A stretch of DNA of 64,000 nucleotides from Acinetobacter sp. ANC 7912. Lineage in GTDB: Bacteria; Pseudomonadota; Gammaproteobacteria; Pseudomonadales; Moraxellaceae. The position numbers and the translations under genes are program-made. The notes under the pieces were generated by a model. It was not told the DNA's origin. It saw only the letters and a list, made by a program, of their open reading frames with translations, and ran no database searches. Below, piece after piece: positions 1-6,462 of this stretch. Every line of letters starts with the position of its first letter. Positions within the stretch are counted from its first letter, which is position 1. The stretch lies in contig NZ_CP156795.1 of assembly GCF_039862785.1 (NCBI RefSeq), forward strand, positions 2,852,001 through 2,916,000, given 5' to 3'.

Positions 1-744
1 GACCAGTTCCGGACTGACAAAATTATCGTATTTCAACACAATCGCCTGTACCGGACAGATGGCATAACGCTCGCGCGGTTTCAGCAAACGTGGAATAAAA
101 TTAGCCCGATAGAGCTTGATGCCGTATTTACCATCCTTAACGATATTATGATTCAACGGCAGGTCATGTTTTCGTTCCAGCTGGTTTACTACCCGCCCCC
201 AGCGTTCGGCATCAAAAAAGTTCCAGACGGCTGGTGCCAGACCTGGCAACTGGAATGCCACGATATACCAGGACTTACTTAATTGTTTAAAAAATCTTGA
301 TTTGTTCTGCTTGAATTGATTACGCATCCAGAAAGCCGCATGATCCAGACAAGGTCCTGAAATGGTAGTAAATGAAAGAATCCGGCCCTCAAAGCGAGGA
401 TCAGTCACCGATTCCCAAGACTGGATCGAGCCCCAGTCATGTGCGGCCAAATGAAAAGCTCGTCCTGGAATAATGGCATTAGTGATTTCTTCAAGATCCT
501 TGCTCAGTCGTTCCAGACGGAAATCCGAAACACATTTTGGCACAGAGGACTCACCTGCCCCACGCACATCATAGGTCACAATAAAATAATCCTGTTCCAA
601 ATGATGGATCACATCCTTCCAAACTTCCTGATGATCCGGATAGCCATGCACCAAAACTAAAACAGGATTGGTGGTGATCCCAAAGGTACGTACGGCGAGA
701 CGCTGCTGATCACTGGTCGTCACCCATTGTGTTTGTGTTTCCAT
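1..744 (-). CDS. alpha/beta hydrolase, 3' end beyond the window edge
   Basis: The 248 visible residues run without a stop off the left edge. They carry an alpha/beta-hydrolase fold of the epoxide hydrolase/haloalkane dehalogenase type: an oxyanion HGYPDHQ motif near residue 33 and the nucleophile elbow AAHDWGS near residue 108, with Asp as the expected nucleophile. The ATG at 744 follows a good GGAAGG ribosome-binding site. The substrate cannot be deduced. In Acinetobacter and mycobacteria some proteins with this N-terminal half continue into a short-chain dehydrogenase domain (EphD-like fusions). That is a possibility here, but it lies outside the window. The gene is divergent from the hotdog gene at 861. 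Confidence 0.85.
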   Translation of the reverse strand, partial: METQTQWVTTSDQQRLAVRTFGITTNPVLVLVHGYPDHQEVWKDVIHHLEQDYFIVTYDVRGAGESSVPKCVSDFRLERLSKDLEEITNAIIPGRAFHLAAHDWGSIQSWESVTDPRFEGRILSFTTISGPCLDHAAFWMRNQFKQNKSRFFKQLSKSWYIVAFQLPGLAPAVWNFFDAERWGRVVNQLERKHDLPLNHNIVKDGKYGIKLYRANFIPRLLKPRERYAICPVQAIVLKYDNFVSPELV

Positions 745-860
745 CTGGCCTTCCCTTATTGTTATTGACCCTTTATTGTATAACTCGGCATGATTTATCA
801 ATGCCATCGCAATTTTGTTGTTCTAGTATGCATAGCTAGAGAAGAAAAAAGAATGTCAGT

Positions 861-1358
861 ATGAGCCTATTACGTAAAATTCAAAGCCTGCCCCTGATTA
901 CCAAATTCATGCTGAATCACTATGCACCGTATCGTGGAGCTAGGATTGAAGTGGATGAGCTGGATTACGCCAATAATCACATTCGCGTGAAAATGCCCCT
1001 CACCCGCAAAAACCGCAATGTGGTCGGGGTGCATTTTGGTGGCAGCCTGTATTCAATGGTCGATCCATTCTTTATGTTGCTGCTCATGCATCATCTGGGA
1101 CCAAAATATATCGTCTGGGACAAGGATGCCAGCATCTCTTTCCTTTCTCCAGGCCGTGGTACGGTGTATGCGGACATTCGCATTGCTGTCAACGAAGTCA
1201 AAACCATTATTGAACTGGCCGCTGATCATTCACCGGTGTATCGTAACTATACCGTCGACATTTATGATGATTCAGGTGCCCGGATCGCAGAAGTACATAA
1301 AACAGTGTATATCCGTCGCAAAAAACCTAAAGCCTTATTCAAAGGCAAAGCAAGATAA
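861..1358 (+). CDS. DUF4442 hotdog-fold thioesterase-like protein
   Basis: This is a 165-residue cytoplasmic protein. Residues about 45-135 match the DUF4442 hotdog family, related to PaaI-type thioesterases, with the core pattern GVHFGGSLYSMVDPF followed by SFLSPGRGTVYADI. The family is presumed to hydrolyse or bind acyl-CoA thioesters. No specific substrate can be read here. The C-terminus is basic (RRKKPKALFKGKAR). The gene stands alone and is followed at once by an intrinsic terminator. Its divergent neighbour is an alpha/beta hydrolase. Confidence 0.8.
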   Translation: MSLLRKIQSLPLITKFMLNHYAPYRGARIEVDELDYANNHIRVKMPLTRKNRNVVGVHFGGSLYSMVDPFFMLLLMHHLGPKYIVWDKDASISFLSPGRGTVYADIRIAVNEVKTIIELAADHSPVYRNYTVDIYDDSGARIAEVHKTVYIRRKKPKALFKGKAR

Positions 1359-1375
1359 GATGAACCCACAAAATA

Positions 1376-1401
1376 AAAGCGCCTAATCAGGCGCTTTTAT
1401 C
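1376..1401 (+). terminator. intrinsic terminator of the DUF4442 gene
   Basis: AAAAGCGCC and GGCGCTTTT form a perfect 9-bp stem around a TAATCA loop, 18 bases after the stop codon. The IS3 element begins 12 bases further on, so the insertion did not disturb this gene. Confidence 0.85.
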
Positions 1402-1455
1402 ATTGAATGTGATGTCCCGTCCTGAAATAAGTTTACACCTTAAGAGACTTATTTT

Positions 1456-1845
1456 ATGGAACATAAACGAGAACAACGAGTTAAACGTACACAACGTGAC
1501 TATAGCTTTGCCTTTAAAATGATGGTGGTACATGAAGTAGAAAAAGGGCAAATTACTTATAAGCAAGCTCAGGCAAAATATGGTATTCAAGGAAGATCAA
1601 CTGTGCTGGTATGGTTACGCAAGCACGGACAACAGGACTGGACTTCGAATATGCCGACTTCTTCTAAACGCCAATTGACACCCCAACAACGAATCCGCCA
1701 ATTAGAAAAGCAGTTAGCCGCAGAAAAGCTTAAAACTGAATTTATTCAGGATGTGATTTATCACATTGATAAAGAATGTGGGACTGATCTTGGAAAAAAG
1801 TATACCGAGCACGTTTCAAAGATTGGCAAAGCCAAAGAAGACTAA
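1456..1845 (+). CDS. IS3-family transposase OrfA
   Basis: This 129-residue protein has the usual OrfA layout. An N-terminal helix-turn-helix (about residues 10-60, with AFKMMVVHEVEKGQITYKQA and a WLRKHG recognition end) binds the terminal repeats. A leucine-zipper-like helix (about 75-100, RIRQLEKQLAAEKLKTEF) mediates dimerisation. Codons GGA AAA AAG near the end contain A AAA AAG at 1794-1800. Slippage by -1 there joins this frame to orfB and would give the OrfAB transposase. Unshifted OrfA normally represses transposition. Confidence 0.92.
   Translation: MEHKREQRVKRTQRDYSFAFKMMVVHEVEKGQITYKQAQAKYGIQGRSTVLVWLRKHGQQDWTSNMPTSSKRQLTPQQRIRQLEKQLAAEKLKTEFIQDVIYHIDKECGTDLGKKYTEHVSKIGKAKED
1794..1800 (+). 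promoter_or_regulatory. programmed -1 frameshift heptamer (A6G) of the IS3 element
   Basis: The heptamer A AAA AAG lies in the orfA reading phase that permits simultaneous P- and A-site slippage. The -1 frame is then open from 1800 through the TTG at 1869 to the orfB stop at 2678. A6G heptamers are a well-known IS3-family recoding signal. I did not fold the downstream stimulatory structure. Confidence 0.85.
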
Positions 1846-1868
1846 GCGTTTCACGTTATTGTCAGTGG

Positions 1869-2678
1869 TTGGGAATCACCCGACAAGCTTATTATCAAGC
1901 AGAAAAACGTGCTCAAATGACTGCACAAGCAACTGAACAAATACTTGAGTTGGTTATGGAATATCGCTGTCTCATGCCAAGTATCGGAACACGTAAGCTG
2001 TATTGGCTTATTAAAGGCAAATTGTTGCAACGTGGTTTAAAGTGTGGACGGGATCAGTTATTTAAAATATTGAAAGAAAATAACTTATTGATTCGCCCTA
2101 AGCGTCGCTATACAAAAACTACGGATAGCAAGCATTGGATGAAGAAGCATCCAAATTTATTAAAGGATTATTCAGCAGTGCAAGCCAATGAAGTCTTTGT
2201 TAGTGATATTACCTATGTTGAGAGTGCTGAAGGTGTGCATTATTTATCCTTGGTGACAGATGCTTATACCCGACAGATTAAAGGTTATAAGTTATCGAAT
2301 GATATGCGTGCGGAGAATGTTGTGCAGGCTCTACATATGGCGATGCAGCAAGCGACAGATCGAGCGACTAGGATGATTCATCATTCAGATAGAGGTGCTC
2401 AATATTGCTTTGAGCTATATCAATCGGCATTGCGCCATTATGGGATATGTCCTTCCATGACAGATGGCAAGGACTGTTATCAGAATGCATTAGCAGAGCG
2501 AATTAATGGAATATTAAAGCAGGAGTTTTTAACCACGCGATGTCAAACCATGAAGGAGTTAGATCACTTAATTGCGGAATCTATCATGATTTACAATTGT
2601 TATAGACCGCATTTAAGTTTAAATATGAACACCCCGAATCAGATGTATGAGCAAACAAAAACCGAGCTAATTGCTTAA
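1869..2678 (+). CDS. IS3-family transposase OrfB (DDE integrase domain)
   Basis: The product has 269 residues from the TTG at 1869. The frame is open upstream to the slippery site, so the real product is probably the OrfAB fusion of about 400 residues rather than an independently started protein. After an HTH_21-like segment, the rve integrase core shows the DDE triad: D in VSDITYV (about residue 117), D in HHSDRGAQY, and E in AERINGILKQE with the conserved Lys seven residues later. It cuts and joins DNA at the IS ends. The stop codon lies inside a hairpin at 2659-2686. Confidence 0.92.
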   Translation: MGITRQAYYQAEKRAQMTAQATEQILELVMEYRCLMPSIGTRKLYWLIKGKLLQRGLKCGRDQLFKILKENNLLIRPKRRYTKTTDSKHWMKKHPNLLKDYSAVQANEVFVSDITYVESAEGVHYLSLVTDAYTRQIKGYKLSNDMRAENVVQALHMAMQQATDRATRMIHHSDRGAQYCFELYQSALRHYGICPSMTDGKDCYQNALAERINGILKQEFLTTRCQTMKELDHLIAESIMIYNCYRPHLSLNMNTPNQMYEQTKTELIA

Positions 2679-2686
2679 CTCGGTTT
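2659..2686 (+). terminator. hairpin overlapping the orfB stop codon
   Basis: AAACCGAG (2659-2666) pairs with CTCGGTTT (2679-2686), with the TAA stop in the loop region. There is no long T-run, so it may act as an RNA 3'-end stabiliser, or as a weak terminator, rather than a strong one. Confidence 0.5.
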
Positions 2687-2739
2687 GAAGTGGAATACTG
2701 TCAATCTATTTCAGGACAAGACATGAGACTGTTTATGTC

Positions 2740-3105
2740 TTAGCGACGACGGTTGTTCTGTTCAATTGCTGCACCGGCACCCCCACCGATTGCACCACCA
2801 ATGGCTGCACCGGCATTACCACCGAAGATGCTCTTACCGACTGCAGAGCCAACTGCACCGCCAACACCACTATAAGTTGCGTTACGGTTTGAACCGCCTT
2901 GGGATTTACTACCTACGGCTGCACCAGCACCACCACCAACTGCGGCACCTACGCCACCGCCGACACTGTTACCGACACCACCACCAACTGCGCCACCAAG
3001 TGCTGCTGCGCCAATACGCTGATCGCGGGAGGACATATTTTCACAACCTGCCAACATAAAGGTGGAGACAGTCACTGCTGCGATTACACCTACTAACTTT
3101 TTCAT
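2740..3105 (-). CDS. glycine-zipper outer-membrane lipoprotein
   Basis: This is a 121-residue lipoprotein precursor. Residues 1-20 are a signal peptide with the lipobox LAGC (Cys about 21) and Ser/Glu after the cysteine, compatible with outer-membrane sorting. The rest is almost entirely Gly/Ala with Gly-x3-Gly spacing, the glycine-zipper 2TM pattern of SlyB/17-kDa-antigen-like proteins, ending in a basic QNNRRR tail. Such proteins associate with the outer membrane and often respond to envelope stress. No specific role can be read here. The low-complexity sequence makes homology-based naming unreliable. Confidence 0.8.
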   Translation of the reverse strand: MKKLVGVIAAVTVSTFMLAGCENMSSRDQRIGAAALGGAVGGGVGNSVGGGVGAAVGGGAGAAVGSKSQGGSNRNATYSGVGGAVGSAVGKSIFGGNAGAAIGGAIGGGAGAAIEQNNRRR

Positions 3106-3239
3106 GATCCAGTTCCCTGTTCGATACCTTTAGTCTAAGAGTAACCGGAATTTAAGGAGTAAATCATAACAAGATGTTAATTCTTGAAACGCCACTACTT
3201 TATTTTGTAAATAGCGCATGATTGTTCATGCTTTATGGC

Positions 3240-3782
3240 TTATTCAGCGTCTTCCACAGTCAATAGATCACGGGTAGTTTCACCATTTTCAGTCATCACC
3301 GTGTGTGTTACCTTGGCTTGATCCACTCCGCTATGTTGCTTGAGTTGCAATGTACGTTTTACCGGCTCTGCCTGGTTCTTTTTAAATTCCATACCTTCAG
3401 CATCAATGGTCTTGGTTTGTTTGATGATTTCTCCATCCTGCTTCACGGTAGTATTCAGTTCAATTTTAGAAGTTGGAACAATCACTCCACCTTTCTGAAT
3501 CACCGGAATCGCCAGTTTCTTATCAGAGAACTGCCCGAGATTGTCATCAAATACCACTTCTTTAGCGACAATGTCTTTACCTTTGTTGGTAAACTCCAGA
3601 ATTGTTGCTTCGACATGACGAATCGGCTTCTGCCCTTCAACACGACGTAGCACTTCGGTTTTAAGTACAGGGACAACCGCCTTGTCATCTACCACAATAC
3701 TGTTGGGCATCGGTGCAGCAACAGCGCTCAGACTGATTGAACCAGATAAAAATACAAAACCTGCAAAGCGAGAAAAACTCAT
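3240..3782 (-). CDS. exported protein of unknown function
   Basis: This is a 180-residue precursor with a clear Sec signal peptide (hydrophobic residues 8-20, cleavage after AVAA near residue 23). The mature part is beta-rich and hydrophilic, with Thr/Val/Lys alternation and no cysteine, and I recognise no domain. The start at 3782 has a strong GAGGGG ribosome-binding site. It is probably periplasmic. It lies between the glycine-zipper lipoprotein and the IS66 element, with no operon partner. Confidence 0.7.
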   Translation of the reverse strand: MSFSRFAGFVFLSGSISLSAVAAPMPNSIVVDDKAVVPVLKTEVLRRVEGQKPIRHVEATILEFTNKGKDIVAKEVVFDDNLGQFSDKKLAIPVIQKGGVIVPTSKIELNTTVKQDGEIIKQTKTIDAEGMEFKKNQAEPVKRTLQLKQHSGVDQAKVTHTVMTENGETTRDLLTVEDAE

Positions 3783-3910
3783 CTCATCCCCTCTTAAAAT
3801 TTATCAATGAATTCAATTGTTATCCCTTGACTATATGAAAATTCATTTGAATTTAAAAGGTTTAAAATTCTTTATTTACGTAAGCGTCCGCTGAACCCCA
3901 TGCCTATTTT

Positions 3911-5515
3911 TTAATTTGAGTTGGATTTCCAGCAGTGTGGCAGTAACTCTTCAATCTGGGTCACTTTATGTGTCGGCAGCCTTTTCAGCACATCACTTAA
4001 ATAGGCATACGGATCCAGCCCATTCAGCTTTGCTGACTGGATTAACGTCATGATGTTTGCCGCTCGCTGACCACTGCGCAGCGAGCCAGCAAACAGCCAG
4101 TTCTTGCGCCCCAACGCCCAGGGACGCATCTGATTCTCGACCCAATTATTGCAAATCGGTAGATTGCCATCATCCAGATAGCGGCTTAAAGCTGGCCAAC
4201 GCTTCAGAGTGTAATTGATCGCCTTGGCGGTGGGAGAACTCGATGGCACTGTCAGATGATATTGGTTGAGCCATTCATATAGTTGTTGCATCACTGGTTG
4301 ACTATGCTGTTGTCGGTATTCGCGGCGGTCTTCCGCTGTACCATCGGTCTTTTTCCTGAGTTCTGCTTCTATCGCATACAGTTTCTGAATCAGCACTAAT
4401 GCCTGTTCAGCGACCTGACTTTTCCCAGTTACATGCAGTTCATGGAATTTACGACGTGCATGGGCCATGCAGCCCACCTCAATGACCTGGCCTGATTTAA
4501 AGCGTGCTTTATAACCACTGTAATCATCACAGACTAGATAACCCTGCCAGCCTTTCAAGAACTCTGCAGCATGCTGGCCTGAACGACTATCCTGAAAGTC
4601 ATAGATCACCGCCTGAACTGGATTGTACTGTGTAGTGGCATAGGCCCAGACATAACCTTTCTTCGGTTTTTTATCATTCTCACCCATCCGCATGATGGTG
4701 ACCGGTGTTTCATCTGCATGCAGCACCTGCTGTTGTAGTACCACCTCTTTTAAGGCATTGGCCAGAGGTTCCAGTTCTACACCGCAGCGACCTATCCAGT
4801 CAGATAAAGTTGATCTAGAAAGTTCGATTCCCGCCCGCTGATAGATCAGACGTTGACGGTACAGCGGCAAATGATCGGCATATTTCGATACCAGCACATG
4901 GCTGAGCAGTTCAGGTGAAGCAATGCCTTTATCAATCACATAGGCGGGCATCGCTTGCTGAGTCAGGGTGTCACACTGATCACAGACCCATTTACCACGC
5001 ACATGCTGTTCCTTATAGAACTGTGCCGGTCTGAAATGCAGTTTTTCACTGACATCTTCGCCGATACGACGGAGTTGGCAGCCACAAGCGCATTGGGTTG
5101 ATGCAGGTTCATGCTCAATACGGATGGTGTGTAGATGATCTGGCAGTGGTCGACGTTTAGGTTTATTGGTTTTGGCTTTCTGTGTCGCTGCATCGGTTTT
5201 GTCTGCATTTAGCCGTTCCAGTTCTAGATCAACCGCGGCAATATCTTCTTCAACCGCTTCGTCCCACAGGTGGATTTGTTTGGTCGTTAAGTGTTCATTC
5301 TTCTGGGCGAACTTATGCCGTTTAAACAGCGCCAGTTCATGCTCGTATTTTTGAGTGAGAATAGAAAGATGTTGAACTTTGGCATCCAATTGCTGGTTTG
5401 ATTTTTCTAATTCTTGATTTGATTGTGCCAGAGACTGATGCTGCAGCGCCAACTGCCTGGTGAATTCCAGCAGTTGTTCATGGGTCAGTTGGCTTAAGTC
5501 AGGCAGCGTATTCAT
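3911..5515 (-). CDS. tnpC: IS66 transposase TnpC
   Basis: This 534-residue protein is the catalytic subunit of the IS66 system. An N-terminal leucine-zipper coiled coil (about residues 15-65) is followed by a basic linker and a zinc finger (CACGC near residue 143 and CDQC near residue 179). The DDE catalytic core follows, with Asp in LHADETPV and in CDDYSGY and Glu in WVENQMRPW. The C-terminus has the mini-domain found in IS66 transposases. Length and domain order are full-size for the family. It needs TnpA and TnpB for efficient transposition. Confidence 0.95.
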   Translation of the reverse strand: MNTLPDLSQLTHEQLLEFTRQLALQHQSLAQSNQELEKSNQQLDAKVQHLSILTQKYEHELALFKRHKFAQKNEHLTTKQIHLWDEAVEEDIAAVDLELERLNADKTDAATQKAKTNKPKRRPLPDHLHTIRIEHEPASTQCACGCQLRRIGEDVSEKLHFRPAQFYKEQHVRGKWVCDQCDTLTQQAMPAYVIDKGIASPELLSHVLVSKYADHLPLYRQRLIYQRAGIELSRSTLSDWIGRCGVELEPLANALKEVVLQQQVLHADETPVTIMRMGENDKKPKKGYVWAYATTQYNPVQAVIYDFQDSRSGQHAAEFLKGWQGYLVCDDYSGYKARFKSGQVIEVGCMAHARRKFHELHVTGKSQVAEQALVLIQKLYAIEAELRKKTDGTAEDRREYRQQHSQPVMQQLYEWLNQYHLTVPSSSPTAKAINYTLKRWPALSRYLDDGNLPICNNWVENQMRPWALGRKNWLFAGSLRSGQRAANIMTLIQSAKLNGLDPYAYLSDVLKRLPTHKVTQIEELLPHCWKSNSN

Positions 5516-5589
5516 GACCGCAGTATGCCTGAGGTCATGAGAAGAATGAAATAGAACGTTTGGAGAATAGCAGAATGGAACAGCCTGGT

Positions 5590-5925
5590 TTAGAGCATCG
5601 TCACCACCTGCTGTCGTCCAATGCGCTGCCAGGGCAAACCTTGGATCAGTGCCTGTAACTGTTCCGGGCTGAGGGCCACGGTTTCACCTTGGTGAACTTG
5701 AGCCCAGTGAAATTTGCCCTGTTCCAGCCGCCGGGCACACAGCCAGATGCCCAGTCCATCATGTACCAGTACTTTCATGCGATGGCCACGTTTATTACAG
5801 AACAGGTAAGCACAATGCGGTTTAATGTAGCCAAAGGCTCTCACCACCTGAGCCATGGTCGTATCCATACCTGCACGCATGTCCATGGGCTGAGTAGACA
5901 ACCAGATTTCATCAATGCGGATCAT
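5590..5925 (-). CDS. tnpB: IS66 accessory protein TnpB
   Basis: This IS66 Orf2-like protein has 111 residues from the ATG at 5925. The open frame extends upstream to 5979, but family members begin MIRIDEIWL, and the ATG at 5925 overlaps the tnpA stop as ATGA, a classical translational-coupling arrangement. It carries the family core PMDMRAGMDT, the KVLVHDG stretch with GIWL, and the LEQGKFHW ending. Its biochemical function is unknown, but it is required for IS66 transposition. It is unrelated to the RNA-guided TnpB of IS200/IS605. Confidence 0.92.
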   Translation of the reverse strand: MIRIDEIWLSTQPMDMRAGMDTTMAQVVRAFGYIKPHCAYLFCNKRGHRMKVLVHDGLGIWLCARRLEQGKFHWAQVHQGETVALSPEQLQALIQGLPWQRIGRQQVVTML

Positions 5926-6305
5926 GTTGCAAGTGCCTTGAGTAATTCTGCTAAAGCAGATATTTCTGATACTTGCCATTTCAAGCCAATTTCTGCTTTT
6001 GAGTGGGGTAAAGTAATTTGAACCGTTAACATGTCAGTAGGAGTAGGATCTAATGGTGCAGAGCAAGATAAGGCAATAAATGCAGGTTTATTCGGTAGTG
6101 GTGAGCGATCATTCCCTGGCTTACCATCAATTAAGCGAATCCATTTGGATACAAGATTTGTATTCAATCCATGTTGCAAAGCGACCGAAGCAATTGAAAC
6201 GTCCGGTGCTTTACAAGCCTGAACGATCTGCTGTTTAAATTCAGCACTGTATGTTCTTCGTTTTTTCGCAAGAGATGCGATGGATGTCTGGTGATTTGTA
6301 GTCAT
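5922..6305 (-). CDS. tnpA: IS66 accessory protein TnpA
   Basis: This is a 127-residue protein. The N-terminal half is a helix-turn-helix of the IS66 Orf1/IS3-OrfA superfamily (RRTYSAEFKQQIVQACK, then a second helix ending LVSKWIRL). The C-terminal half is variable. It is presumed to bind the IS ends. It is the first gene of the IS66 operon, overlapping tnpB by four bases. Its ribosome-binding site (GGGGA) lies within the 3' arm of a perfect 14-bp hairpin at 6310-6343. Confidence 0.9.
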   Translation of the reverse strand: MTTNHQTSIASLAKKRRTYSAEFKQQIVQACKAPDVSIASVALQHGLNTNLVSKWIRLIDGKPGNDRSPLPNKPAFIALSCSAPLDPTPTDMLTVQITLPHSKAEIGLKWQVSEISALAELLKALAT

Positions 6306-6309
6306 AAAT

Positions 6310-6343
6310 TTTAGTCCCCACTTGTTTTTAAGTGGGGACTAAA
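6310..6343 (-). promoter_or_regulatory. hairpin in the IS66 tnpA leader that covers its ribosome-binding site
   Basis: TTTAGTCCCCACTT (6310-6323) and AAGTGGGGACTAAA (6330-6343) form a perfect 14-bp stem around a six-base loop. In the minus-strand transcript the 3' arm, containing GTGGGGAC, ends about seven bases before the tnpA ATG, so the likely Shine-Dalgarno sequence is paired. This would limit tnpA translation, especially on transcripts entering from outside. Confidence 0.75.
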
Positions 6344-6415
6344 TTAAGGCTTATAGGATGAATTCATAAGGTGTGTTCAGCGGACGCTTACTTATTTACT
6401 GTTTTAAAGCCATAA

Positions 6416-6441
6416 AAAAGCCACCCGAAGGTGGCTCTTTT
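6416..6441 (-). terminator. rpoC intrinsic terminator
   Basis: On the minus strand AGCCACC pairs with GGTGGCT around a TTCG tetraloop, followed by a run of T. It lies 22 bases after the rpoC stop and closes the rpl-rpo transcription unit. Confidence 0.92.
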
Positions 6442-6462
6442 TAGACTAGTTTAAAGGGCTAA

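Larger units (their letters stand above)
1413..2723 (+). mobile_element. intact IS3-family insertion sequence, 1311 bp
   Basis: The ends are imperfect inverted repeats: the left end begins TGTCCCGTCCTGAAATA at 1413, and the complement of the right end begins TGTCTTGTCCTGAAATA at 2723. The trinucleotide TGA flanks both ends (1410-1412 and 2724-2726), a 3-bp target duplication typical of IS3-family transposition. It encodes orfA and orfB in two frames with a -1 slippery heptamer between them. Both frames are open and the catalytic residues are present, so the copy looks functional. It sits in an intergenic space between two convergent genes. I do not assign an ISfinder name. Confidence 0.93.
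3880..6391 (-). mobile_element. intact IS66-family insertion sequence, 2512 bp
   Basis: The terminal inverted repeats begin GTAAGCGTCCGCTGAAC at both ends (3880 inward, and the complement from 6391). The flanks carry a perfect 8-bp direct repeat TTATTTAC (3872-3879 and 6392-6399), the target-duplication size expected for IS66. Three minus-strand genes, tnpA, tnpB and tnpC, are all open. The right end lies about 30 bases downstream of the rpoC terminator, so the insertion does not break the rpoBC operon. The perfect repeats suggest a recent insertion. Confidence 0.96.

Noticed and set aside
2766-3059. plus-strand frame antisense to the glycine-zipper gene
   Set aside because: The His/Arg-rich translation is a shadow of the Gly/Ala repeats on the other strand.
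5926-5979. N-terminal extension of IS66 TnpB
   Set aside because: The ATG at 5925 forms an ATGA overlap with tnpA and matches the family start.
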